This document shows positions 12,072 to 23,612 of a stretch of DNA of 64,000 bases, piece by piece (the stretch's first letter is position 1; every line of letters starts with the position of its first letter). The notes below the pieces were generated by a model. The model made no database searches. It was not told the DNA's origin and saw nothing but the letters and a program-made list of their open reading frames with translations. The DNA comes from Avena insularis (lineage: Eukaryota; Streptophyta; Magnoliopsida; Poales; Poaceae): positions 381,349,331 to 381,413,330 of the forward strand of contig CM042688.1 in the NCBI GenBank assembly GCA_023614405.1, read 5' to 3'. Made by a program: the position numbers and the translations under genes.

Positions 12072-15000
12072 TGTAGCGTCCCCAACCTTTAATAAGATTG
12101 AGTCCCCTGTGTTTACAATGCTAGTCCCTGGATCAATAGCTAGCATCCACAGTTCAGATGTAATATCAAGAAACAAGGGTCATAATACAACTTTATAACC
12201 AGGAATAACATAGTTTTATTACATCAATACATAGCTCATTAGGCTATTACATTACATTGCAGCGGAATAACTATAGTCATGGGTCCTTCATCTTCAAAGT
12301 GCCACAGGCAGATGTTGGTTGTAGACTTTGTAATCCTAGTCAATCAATCTTCACTAAAATTAATCAAACCTGCAACATCATAAGTTACAGCCACAAGGGT
12401 CAATACATTTGAATTGTATTGGCAAGTGATACTTTGGTAGTATAGTGGAGTCTATCATCTATATGCATTTTGGCTAAGTGGAGTTGAGGCTTGCATTGCT
12501 CAAAATAGATTTTTCCTATCATTTTGAAAATACTAAGTTTTGTTTGGCAAAAACGTTCCAAGACATCTACTAATCAAAGACTGGAGATCCACTCAGGGCA
12601 TCTACCAATCAAAGACTGAAGATTTGCTTGGCAAAAACAAATTTCCTCAATCTAAGATTTTGAGATCCTTGTACCAAGCCATCTCTCAATCAAAGATTGA
12701 AGAATTTCACACAACCCTTGTTCACCCACAAGTTTTATTTAGAAATTGGAGTGATGAGATTCTTGAAGTTTCCATGTCTTGATTCTCAAATTGTCCTTTA
12801 CCAGGGACATGGCTAAGTACTTAGATTTTACACTGCGAGGTGGTGCACTTTACCCACAAGACTTGGTTTCCCAAGACAAAATCTTTCAGAAGCTTTCCCT
12901 TAGACCAACATGGACGCGTTCCAACCTATCAATCACTACCACCCACTGTCCATGTGGCTAAGTTCTTGCAACCTATATCATCATGGCAGAGCCCATATTT
13001 CCAAGTGGTTGCACTTGAAGCTTCTCAACATTTGACAACTCAAATCTCTTTGTTCCTGGGTGGCCATCCACAAGTGAGATACACAAGGTTCACCAGTACC
13101 CCTGGCCTTGTGTAACCACTCAACATAACCATTCCATCCATTCCACCCAGGTGATCCATTAATCTTTAGTTGTTTTATTAAACAAAACACAAGTCCTCAG
13201 ACTTAGAATATTTTTCATAGTGTGAATATATATCCCACCCAGGTTTTCTATTAGCTAGGCTAATCTTGATAGTAATAGGATTCTTAACTTAGGAAAATCC
13301 TACTAAGGATTCATTCTACTAGTTTTCCTATAGCAAGATCTATACTTAGCAAAATAAAAACCATACAAGTTTTACTTAGCAAAAACACTAATGCATAGAG
13401 AAAATAATGGGACATTAGATATGAAGCATCACTTGCCTTTTTGGTAGAGGGTATAGGTTTACTCCTTGTCCTTGCAACACTCACACTCTTCAAGTCACTA
13501 CAATTCAATCAAGCAAGGCACAAACTTAATCTACCAATCAAGCAAAACAACACACACAAACAAAAAATAACAAAGTCAAAGAATTGCATGCAAGCATGCC
13601 AAGCTTTGCTTTGTTTGCAAAAGTGGTTCCTAGTGGGTCATAGACATTTGGGTACACCTAATGGTCATTTTGTGAAGTGGCTAAGTCATTTGCAAAAAGG
13701 TTTCACTATAAAACCATTTGCAAAACAAAGTGTCATTCTATGGGGTGTAGAAACATTTCTACTAGGGTATTAACCTATAGGTTTCACCAAATGAGTTGCT
13801 ATTGCAAAACTTGGTGTTTTGGGTCAGTAGGTTTGGTTCAAAACATTTTCTCCAAAGTTTTCTTTATGAAAGCATTTTCATAAACAAAACAAATAGTTTT
13901 AGTTAGCTAGAAATGGACTAAACTAATTAATCCATCCTATTCTTTTCCAAAATCATTTTCCAAAACAGGGGTTGGTTCCTAGGGTCAGTAAGGTCACAAC
14001 AAACTAATTGGCAAAGGTTTTAACCTTAAAATCATTTTTAAATGATTTTTCTAATGTTAGCAAGCACTCAAATGTTTCTGCATAATCAAACAAGCTAACA
14101 AATACTATTTGCTAAACTAAGGGCAGGGTTGGCTAGAGCTTGTCTTGCTGATTCCAACGACATCAAATTTGTAAAATTTGGACGTGTGGATCAAAAGATA
14201 CATGGGTTTGAAAATGGCAAAAGTTTCTGTTTTCAAATCTCTTTTAAACAGATCTAGTGCCACGCGTCTTAATATTATTCGCCCGTACCGGTTCGGTGTG
14301 GATCGGCAACGTGGAGCGTTGGATCTATTTAGATCGTACGGTCCAGAGGGCGTACCTATTCGTGTAAGTGGTTCTATCACTCGTCCGATCTGGATCGACG
14401 GCACATCGCATTGACGGGCGGCGCTCTTTGTGGCTACCGGCGAGCGGTCGGTCGACGGAGGCGACCCTACAGGAGGTGAGGAGAAGGAGGGTTGCTCACC
14501 GGGCTCGGGGGTCAGCGATGCTTAATGTACTCGCTGTTGGTCAAGGCGCTCGGCTATCCTTGATTACTCGCCGGAGTTCTTTGCCAGGCGGTTGGCTCGG
14601 TTCTTTGTCGAGGACGTTCGTGGTTCTCTCGAAACGAAAAGAAGGCTCGGTTAGATCGCAAGATCGAGACGGAGTCGTGTGCGTGAACGAGAGGGTCGGG
14701 TGGTCTTGTGCTTACGGAAGAGTCGCCGGAGTTTGCGTACGAGCGGTGGCGCTCAGGTTGACGCAACGGCGCTGTAGTTCACCCTAGGCAAAACAAAACG
14801 CAGTAAGATACGAGTGATCATGGGGTTCACGTGAGCATGATCGAGAGATCTTTGGCGGACGGAATTCACTGGAAAGCTCGCCGGAGAAAGCGAGACGGCG
14901 GTGTGGTCTTTGTGGTCGTCGTTATCGAGGCTCAGGGTACCCGCGGATGAATGGGTGGTATGGACAGAAGCGCCAGGGAGTGGAGAAGCTGCTAGGGTGC

Positions 15001-16724
15001 TCGGGGAGGCAAGGCAGTGGCTGGGCTCGCCGGAATTGAGGAGAGAGCTCGTCGGTGACGGCGGTGGTGCAGAGGGAATTGGCGACAGCCTAGTGGCAGA
15101 GGGGAGGCGATGTCTGTGGGAAATGACAGAGGAGAGGGAGGCGGTTAAATAGGCGTCGTCGCGGCGAGGTTTAATGGACGGCTTTACTGCGAATTGACGG
15201 ACCTATCAAAGCGACGCAGAAACATGTAAGGGGAAGAAGGAGTCATGGGAGGAAGAAGGAGGTGGCGGTGGGGTCCTCCAGTCGGTGAAAAAAAAGGAAG
15301 GAGGGTCCACTTGTCATCATTTCGTGGGTTCATCTGGTAAGAAAAGCGGTTCGCTCGGGTTTGTCGGACTCTTGGTCGATGGGGTGAGGAGGAAGAGGGG
15401 CCGCTGGCCTACTGTGGGTCATTCTGAGTGAGAAAAGGTTTCTTGAGGGAGAAATGCAGGCTGGTGGGCCTTAGTGAAATTTCTTGGGCTGGGTCAACCT
15501 TTTTCTTATTTTTTTCTGTCTGCTCTCTTTTTCTTTTTCTAATTCTTTTTCTGTTTTGAATTTCATTCAATTGTTCAAGCATTCAAACAAATTCAAACAA
15601 TTCAAATAAACACTCAACTTGGTATTTTGAATTTGGTTCTGTTTATCAACATAAGCCAAATCTCAAAATGAAATATTATTTTTATTTAATTTAGGATCCA
15701 TTTAATAATTAAATAAAATGGATCTTTAGTTGTTTAATAGTGTTTGATTTATTTAAATAAAATTTCCATTTGAAATCCAATTATTTTCAAAACCAAACTA
15801 GAAGGTTTTAATTTGAAAAATAAAAGAATACTTGGAAACTTATTTAAATAAATAAATAAGTTTTGGTGTTCTAATTAAAATGGGAAAGCCTTTACTTAAA
15901 TAAAATTGGATATTTAAATCCTTATTATTTTATTTAAATAATCCTTTACTCATTTTAATCAAAGCAAAACCTTTTAATAAAAGATTTCAAGGTAGTAATA
16001 AAATACTTGGTGTTCATTTAAAATGGGAAAAGCTTTTACTTAAATAAAATTGGATATTTAAATCCTTTATTTTATTTAAATAAACCTTTACTCATTTTAT
16101 CAAAACAAAATATTTTATTTCAAAAGTTTGGCCAAAATTAATTTGGCTTATCTTTTCATTTGAAACCAAAGTCTTTTATTAAAAGATCTAAAACAGTGTT
16201 TCCAAAACAATTTATTTTTCCTTTATTAAATGTTTATCTTTTTAATCCCTTTAGGATTATTGATCACCAATTGGTATGGCTTTTGGTAAGGGCTTTATTA
16301 GCTTTTGGAAATTCAATTTCCTTATCTTATTATAGTCATAAGATTTTGTCTATGGTTCCAAACTAAGTGAAACCAATCTCTAAGGTCTTTCTTGATCCTT
16401 TGTGATTATTTGTTGATCAAACTTGGTATGGATCAAATCCATAGATTTTGGAGATACTTTGGAAAATTGATTTCCTTCCATTAGGGTTTAGGGATTTGGA
16501 TTTATTTTCCAAGTGTTCAAATTTCCAGATACATTCATTGAGGAATGCATTTCCCTTGATTTGGATTTTTGTTGAATTCAAACTTCTACCAAAGTTTGTT
16601 CAAGATGGGATTTTGGTTTCCTTTTAGAAACAAAAGTTTCTTTTCACTCTGATTTTCAACAAAAAATTATTTTTGTTATTTTATTTTTCACATTACAAGA
16701 TTTGGAAAATCTTGGGATGTGACA
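12072..16724 (-). repeat. 3' LTR of the giant-LTR element
   Basis: On the minus strand it starts TGTCACATCCCAAGATTTT (16724) and ends GGTTGGGGACGCTACA (12072). A GC- and CpG-rich core at about 14.25-15.45 kb separates two AT-rich arms. A TATA-like CTATTTAACC on the minus strand near 15155-15144, followed by a CT-rich stretch, is a candidate promoter. Open frames such as 13441-13773 are repeated in the other LTR and have no recognisable product. Confidence 0.9.
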
Positions 16725-16740
16725 GGCTACCACCCTTAAA
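16725..16740 (-). other. Polypurine tract of the giant-LTR element
   Basis: Minus-strand sequence TTTTAAGGGTGGTAGCC abuts the 3' LTR start TGTCACATCCC. The purine run AAGGGTGG is the likely plus-strand primer. Confidence 0.6.
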
Positions 16741-16899
16741 ATAAATCTCGTCCCGAGATTTGGGGAGGCTAGGGTTACAAGCAGGTTCAAAACAACTAGG
16801 GTACTACCACCCTTAAAAAAATTTCCAACTAAACTACATCTTGGCTTGCTTGGAATCTTGGAAAACTTCTGCATCGTGTCCTTTATTTTCTCACTTGAC

Positions 16900-17810
16900 T
16901 CATGGGCTAAGGTTGGGTTTCTCCATAGACTTGTTTATCTTGTTCTTCATCTTTTCTGGACAATTGCTTACATAGTGTCCTGGTTCCTTGCAATTGAAAC
17001 AGTGGATATCTTGGAGTTCTTTACGTTGCTCTTGTGGACAAGTGGCTACATAGTGGCCTAGCTCTTTGCAGTTGTTGCACACTACTTGGCCGATCTCTTT
17101 ATTCTTTAGGGACTCTGGGCATCCACTGGGGTTGTGTCCCATTTCCTTACATTTACGACATTGCACAAGGCTCATGTCTTGCTTTGGTTTCTTGGGTTTC
17201 TTTGATCCTTTGAATTGGGTTGTCTTGTTTGGAGGTATGATTGGTCCTTTTCCTTTGTCATCAACATTCTTGGCGTACTTGGATCCTTCTTGTTTCCTTT
17301 GTCCAACAATGGCATAGATGGGGCATTGAGTAGGTACATGGTCGTTTCCTTCACAAAGGTAACAAGTAACTTGAGATGTGGGCGTTGGCCAACTGGATGT
17401 TCCTCTTCACAATTGGGGCATTGATCTTCATGCTCCTTGGAAGTGTGATCCTTGTCTCCACAAATAATGCAAGCTGGGGCTCCATCTAGAATAATATTCT
17501 TGTCATCCTTGTTGTTATACACTCTTTTGGGATAGTTTTCTTCCATGTTGATCATTTGATTAGTCACCTTAAGCATCAGTTGGGATTGTTCTTCCAAAAA
17601 CTTTTGCAAGGTAGGGTCTTTATCACTATTGTTGGCTATGAACTGAGTTGTTAGTTGGCTCAATTGGTGTTGGGTTGCTAGGAGTTCTCTCATGTTGTCC
17701 TCTTGGTTGTTGTTGTTGTCATCATCCTTGATGTTGGAGTTTCTTGGAGAAGTCATCTGTTTGGGTTGGATTGGGATTAGAATAGGCAAAAGGTTTTTAT
17801 AAGGAATCAA
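16900..17810 (-). pseudogene. gag-like protein with multiple CCHC zinc knuckles
   Basis: Two minus-strand frames make one gene with a single frameshift near 17400. The first runs from Met 17810, although a second Met at 17756 (MTSPRNSNIKDDD) is an equally likely start. It has an Asp/Asn/Gln-rich head, a helical stretch, and CIICGDKDHTSKEH...C. The second frame is open from about 17390 to 16900. It carries CYLCEGNDHVPTQC, a Lys-rich linker, then CRKCKEMGHNPSGC, CNNCKELGHYVATC and CFNCKEPGHYVSNC. Each of these four fits C-x2-C-x4-H-x4-C. Such knuckles bind RNA in Gag nucleocapsid. Four perfect knuckles and one irregular one is more than the one or two usual in plant Gypsy Gag. No protease or polymerase follows. 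Confidence 0.85.
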
Positions 17811-18433
17811 TTCTATTCACACACATCACAAATCACACAAGCAATGTGCAAGCAATCACAAACAAACACTCCACTCAAACAACAAAGTCTAGTACATACT
17901 TAGGCAACAAAATATTTTTGTTACACCACATAAGTCGGTGGGTTTGACTTAACTAAAATATGGTGGTCCATCTACATGGTTTACTTGTGATTTTCCCATC
18001 CTTCTTGGTTCATTCTTCTTGCTTGAGATCATGGTTCCTTTGGGAAAAACTCTTGGTCACAAAACTTCAAAGGTGATCATGGTTTCTTCTAAGTTGTTCT
18101 TCCTTAGTCTTCAAGTGAAATGTTACTCAAGACTTGTAGTCTTTAGTGATATCCAAGTTGAAGTCCTTGGTGTACATGTTGAAGATGTTGAAGAAGTTGA
18201 AGTCATTAGAGTTGATGAAGTTGAAGAAGTCCTTTGCACATGGTGTAGTCTTTGGTCATAGGGTAGGCTTTTCCATCAAGTTTTGAAGTAGAAGAGAAGT
18301 AGAGTTGAAACCAAAAATGATTGAGGAAAGAGTTTACAAGATTGTTTTTGTAAATAAGTTTTGGAATAAGACAACTCCTATTGTCTAAGGGTTTTGTCCA
18401 ATCTTAGGGTTACAAATCCTACAGCAACACAAT
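17811..18433 (-). other. 5' leader between PBS and gag of the giant-LTR element
   Basis: This lies between the PBS and the gag start. It is rich in GAAGTTGAAG-type repeats around 18150-18235 on the plus strand. No coding domain was recognised. It should hold the packaging signal. Confidence 0.5.
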
Positions 18434-18445
18434 GCTCTGATACCA
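18434..18445 (-). other. Primer binding site of the giant-LTR element
   Basis: Minus-strand TGGTATCAGAGC matches the initiator tRNA-Met 3' end. It lies 5 bases inside the 5' LTR end at 18451. Confidence 0.88.
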
Positions 18446-18450
18446 TTACA

Positions 18451-21400
18451 TGGCGTCCCCAACCTTTAATAAGATTGAGTCCCCTGTGTTTACAATGCTA
18501 GTCCCTGGATCAATAGCTAGCATCCACAGTTCAGATGTAATATCAAGAAACAAGGGTCATAATACAACTTTATAACCAGGAATAACATAGTTTTATTACC
18601 TCAATACATAGCTCATTAGGCTATTACATTACATTGCAGCGGAATAACTATAGTCATGGGTCCTTCATCTTCAAAGTGCCACAGGCAGATGTTGGTTGTA
18701 GACTTTGTAATCCTAATCAATCAATCTTCACTAAAATTAATCAAACCTGCAACATCATAAGTTACAGCCACAAGGGTCAATACATTTGAATTGTATTGGC
18801 AAGTGATACTTTGGTAGTATAGTGGAGTCTATCATCTATATGCATTTTGGCTAAGTGGAGTTGAGGCTTGCATTGCTCAAAATAGATTTTTCCTATCATT
18901 TTGAAAATACTAAGTTTTGTTTGGCAAAAACTTTCCAAGACATCTACTAATCAAAGACTGGAGATCCACTCAGGGCATCTACCAATCAAAGACTGAAGAT
19001 TTGCTTGGCAAAAACAAATTTCCTCAATCTAAGATTTTGAGATCCTTGTACCAAGCCATCTCTCCATCAAAGATTGAAGAATTTCACACAACCCTTGTTC
19101 ACCCACAAGTTTTATTTAGAAATTGGAGTGATGAGATTCTTGAAGTTTCCATGTCTTGATGCTCAAATTGTCCTTTACCAGGGACATGGCTAAGTACTTA
19201 GATTTTACACTCTGCAGAGGTGGTGCACTTTACCCACAAGACTTGGTTTCCCAAGACAAAATCTTTCAGAAGCTTTCCTTAGACCAACATGGGACGTTCC
19301 AACCTATCAATCACTACCACCCACTGTCCATGTGGCTAAGTTCTTGCAACCTATATGATCATGGCAGAGCCCATATTGCCAAGTGGTTGCACTTGAAGCT
19401 TCTCAACATTTGACAACTCAAATCTCTTTGTTCCTGGGTGGCCATCCACAAGTGAGATACACAAGGTTCACCAGTACCCCTGGCCTTGTGTAACCACTCA
19501 ACATAACCATTCCATCCATTCCACCCAGGTGATCCATTAATCTTTAGTTGTTTTATTAAACAAAACACAAGTCCTCAGACTTAGAATATTTTTCATAGTG
19601 TGAATATATATCCCACCCAGGTTTTCTATTAGCTAGGCTAATCTTGATAGTAATAGGATTCTTAACTTAGGAAAATCCTACTAAGGATTCATTCTACTAG
19701 TTTTCCTATAGCAAGATCTATACTTAGCAAAATAAAAACCATGCAAGTTTTACTTAGCAAAAACACTAATGCATAGAGAAAATAATGGGACATTAGATAT
19801 GAAGCATCACTTGCCTTTTTGGTAGAGGGTATAGGTTTACTCCTTGTCCTTGCAACACTCACACTCTTCAAGTCACTACAATTCAATCAAGCAAGGCACA
19901 AACTTAATCTACCAATCAAGCAAAACAACACACACAAACAAAAAATAACAAAGTCAAAGAATTGCATGCAAGCATGCCAAGCTTTGCTTTGTTTGCAAAA
20001 GTGGTTCCTAGTGGGTCATAGACATTTGGGTACACCTAATGGTCATTTTGTGAAGTGGCTAAGTCATTTGCAAAAAGGTTTCACTATAAAACCATTTGCA
20101 AAACAAAGTGTCATTCTATGGGGTGTAGAAACATTTCTACTAGGGTATTAACCTATAGGTTTCACCAAATGAGTTGCTATTGCAAAACTTGGTGTTTTGG
20201 GTCAGTAGGTTTGGTTCAAAACATTTTCTCCAAAGTTTTCTTTATGAAAGCATTTTCATAAACAAAACAAATAGTTTTAGTTAGCTAGAAATGGACTAAA
20301 CTAATTAATCCATCCTATTCTTTTCCAAAATCATTTTCCAAAACAGGGGTTGGTTCCTAGGGTCAGTAAGGTCACAACAAACTAATTGGCAAAGGTTTTA
20401 ACCTTAAAATCATTTTTAAATGATTTTTCTAATGTTAGCAAGCACTCAAATGTTTCTGCATAATCAAACAAGCTAACAAATACTATTTGCTAAACTAAGG
20501 GCAGGGTTGGCTAGAGCTTGTCTTGCTGATTCCAACGACATCAAATTTGTAAAATTTGGACGGTGGATCAAAAGATACATGGGTTTGAAAATGGCAAAAG
20601 TTTCTGTTTTCAAATCTCTTTAAATGATCTAGTGCCACGCTGCCTTAATATTATTCGCCTGCATCTGTTCGGTGTGGATCGGCAACGTGAGCGTTGGATC
20701 TATTTAGATCGTCACGGTCCAGAGGCGCGCATTCGTGATGCGTGGTAAGTGGTTCTATCGTACTGCGTCGATCTGGATCGGCTAGCCATCGCATTGACGA
20801 GTCATTGCATACCACGAGCTGCCGGCATGACGACGAGCGGTCGGTCATCACGAGGCGACGCCACAGAGGTGAGGGAGAAGGAGGGGTTGCTCACCGGCCT
20901 GGGGGTCACGGCGATGCTTAATGTACTCGCTGGCTGGTCAAGGCGCCGGCTATCCTTGATTGCTCGCCGGAGTTGTCATGGGCGGGGCTATTCTGCTGTC
21001 GCCGAGGACGCCGTGGTTCTCTCCAAACGAAAAGAAGGCCTTGTTAGATGCGCAAGAACGAGACAGAGTCGGTGCGTGAAACGAGAGGGGTGGTCTTGTA
21101 CTTACCAAGAAATCGCGCCCGGAGTTTCTATGACCAGAATGATTGGCGGCTTCGACGGTTATGACGGGTCGCCGGAGTTTGGCAGATGACGGGTGGCGCT
21201 GTGTTGACGACGTATACCAGACGCTTCGTGCGCATGCACTATGGCGCCTTAGGTTGATTTTACCAACAGTTCACCCCGAGGCAAAACAAAGGCACTGTGA
21301 AGATACGGGTGATCATGGGGTTCACGTGAGCATGATCGAGATGTTGCGTGATTTGAATTCACCGAAAGCTCACGGAGAAACGCGTGACGCGGTGTGGTGC

Positions 21401-23141
21401 CAGGTCGCCGTTGTCGAGGCTCTGGGTACCAGCGGATGAATGGGTGGTATGGATGGGCGCCTGTGAGTGGAGAAGATGCTAGGTGCTCGGGAGGCAAGGC
21501 GTTAGTGGCTCACTGAATTGAGGAGAGAGCTCACGGTGGCGGGTGGTGCGAGGAATTGGCAGCCTAGTGGCGAGGGGAGGCGCCGTCTGTGGGAAATGAC
21601 AGAGGAGAGGGAGGCGGTTAAATAAGCGTCGTCATGGTGAGGTTTAATGGACGGCTTTGCGAATTGACGAGCTATCACCGTGTGAAATCGCGCCTGAGGG
21701 GAAGAAGGAGTCCGGGATGAAGAAGGAGGTGGCGGTGGGGTCCTCCGGGTGGAAAAAGAAAGGAAGGGAGGGTCCACTTGTCATCTGCCATGGGTTCAGT
21801 CTCATGTAAGAAAACTGTTCACGGGTTTGTCGGGCCTACTGCTCAAAGGTGAGGGAGGGAGAAGAGGGGCCAGGCTGGCATCAACGTGGGTCTGTTCTCG
21901 AGTGAGAAAGGTTTCTTCGGGGGAAGTCTGGCTGACTGGGCCTTAGTGGGTCACTGGCTGGGTCAATCCTTTTCTTATTTTTTCTCTCGCTCTTTTTCTT
22001 TTTCTAATTCTTTTTCTGTTTTGAATTTCATTCAATTGTTCAAGCATTCAAACAAACACTCAACTTGGTATTTTGAATTTGGTTCATGATCAACATAATC
22101 CAAATCTCAAATGAAATATTATTTTATTTAATTTAGGATCCATTTAATAATTAAATAAAATGGATCTTTAGTTGTTTAATAGTGTTTGATTTATTTAAAT
22201 AAAATTTCCATTTGAAATCCAATTATTTTCAAAACCAAACTAGAAGGTTTTAATTTGAAAATAAAAAGAATACTTGGAAACTTATTTAAATAAATAAAGG
22301 TGTTTTAATTAAAATGGGAAAGCCTTTTACTTAAGTAAAATTGGATATTTAAACTTATTATTTTATTTAAATAATCCTTTACCATTTTAATCAAAACAAA
22401 ACCTTTTAATAAAAGATTTCAAGGTAGTAATAAAATAGGTGTTCATTTAAATGGGAAAAGCTTTACTTAAATAAAATTGGATATTTAAATCCTTTTATTT
22501 TATTTAAATAAACCTTTACTCATTTTATCAAAACAAAATATTTTATTTCAAAAGTTTGGCCAAAATTAATTTGGCTTATCTTTTCATTTGAAACCAAAGT
22601 CTTTATTAAAGATCTAAAACAGTGTTTCAAAAACAATTTATTTTCCTTTATTAAATGTTTATCTTTTTAATCCCTTTAGGATTATTGATCACCAATTGGT
22701 ATGGCTTTTGGTAAGGGCTTTATTAGCTTTTGGAAATTCAATTTCCTTTATATTATTATAGTCATAAGATTTTGTCTATGGTTCCAAACTAAGTGAAACC
22801 AATCTCTAAGGTCTTTCTTGATCCTTTGTGATTATTTGTTGATCAAACTTGGTATGGATCAAATCCATAGATTTTGGAGATACTTGGAAAATTGATTTCC
22901 TTCCATTAGGGTTTAGGATTTGGATTTATTTTCCAAGTGTTCAAATTTATACATTCATTGAGGAATGCATTTCCTTGATTTGGATTTTTGTTGAATTCAA
23001 ACTTCTACCAAAGTTTGTTCAAGATGGATTTTGTTTCCTTTTAGAAACAAAAGTTTCTTTTCACTCTGATTTTCAACAAAAATTTATTTTTGTTATTTTA
23101 TTTTTCACATTACAAGATTTGGAAAATTTTGGGATGTGACA
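18451..23141 (-). repeat. 5' LTR of the giant-LTR element
   Basis: Pairs with 12072-16724. The internal end reads TGGCGTCCCC where the partner has TGTAGCGTCCCC. From 18451 to about 20565 the copies are nearly identical. From there on they differ by many small indels and substitutions, most densely in the CpG-rich core. A TATA-like TTATTTAACC (minus strand) lies near 21627. Confidence 0.9.
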
Positions 23142-23191
23142 GTATTGAAATTTTTAGACTCATGTACTTGTCGTGTTTCTCGCCTTTGTAG

Positions 23192-23374
23192 GTAAGCATA
23201 ATGAACTTCTCGTTGCTTTTACGTCTCCTAGAAGGGGCTTGCTCAATACGGAGAAGAAGCGAGGCAATCACAAATGAGAGGAGTCGCTGAACATGAGGAA
23301 GACATCCGCGTTTCCGCTTTGAGAGGGAGAAGTTATTCGCGAACAACTTTTCTCGACTTCAAAGGCGCTCTTAG
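23192..23374 (+). pseudogene. Antisense additional ORF, coiled-coil exon after the intron holding the giant-LTR element
   Basis: Follows acceptor CGCCTTTGTAG (23191). It reads KHNELLVAFTS, one stop, KGLAQYGEEARQSQMRGVAE and HEEDIRVSAL, with a later shift into EVIREQLFSTSKAL. It is rich in Glu, Arg and Leu, as in the coiled-coil tails of these proteins. It ends at donor TTAG|GTACTT. Confidence 0.55.
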
Positions 23375-23448
23375 GTACTTGATGCTTCACTTGTATTGCC
23401 CCTATCTTATTTTTGCTTGTCCTTATGCTGACACCTTGTATTCTTCAG
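23375..23448 (+). other. Intron of the antisense ORF
   Basis: GTACTT donor at 23375 and a T-rich tract ending TATTCTTCAG at 23448. The intron is 74 bp. Confidence 0.65.
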
Positions 23449-23612
23449 ATGCCGCTGGTCTGAGCTTTGACGACCATGCCTGGTGCCGCGAGGATGCTCT
23501 TGCTGGCGCCGTGGCCACCGTCGAGGATCGCGGTGTGTCCCTCCAAGAGATGCTGGGGAAAGCCAAAGTTATGTTGAAATGCTTCGAGGACTGGCGCCAA
23601 AGGCCAGCCTAA
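23449..23612 (+). pseudogene. Antisense additional ORF, C-terminal domain exon
   Basis: Reads DAAGLSFDDHAWCREDALAG, AVATVEDRGVSLQEMLGKAK and VMLKCFEDWRQRPA before a stop. The pattern of an acidic start, a Leu-rich helix and an 'EDW' end resembles the C-terminal half of Transposase_28-containing plant proteins. The stop at 23612 may be a mutation, because similar coding-like sequence continues downstream. Confidence 0.55.

Larger units (their letters stand above)
12072..23141 (-). mobile_element. Giant-LTR, gag-only retrotransposon (non-autonomous, Gypsy-like), nested in an intron
   Basis: LTRs of about 4.65-4.69 kb (12072-16724 and 18451-23141) enclose an internal domain of only about 1.73 kb. 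The target duplication GTATT is perfect (12067-12071 and 23142-23146). PBS (minus strand TGGTATCAGAGC, 18445-18434) and PPT (AAGGGTGGTAG, next to 16724) place the element on the minus strand. The only coding content is a zinc-knuckle gag. No protease, RT or integrase is present, so it must use enzymes from another element. It resembles the LARD and TR-GAG classes of plant non-autonomous elements but combines very long LTRs with gag. It sits inside an intron of the antisense ORF, so that gene's exons are untouched. Confidence 0.92.

Noticed and set aside
12540..13773. Open frames repeated at 12540-12782/18917-19159 and 13441-13773/19819-20151
   Set aside because: They are repeated because they lie in the two LTRs. 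They have no domain, and LTR position explains their conservation.
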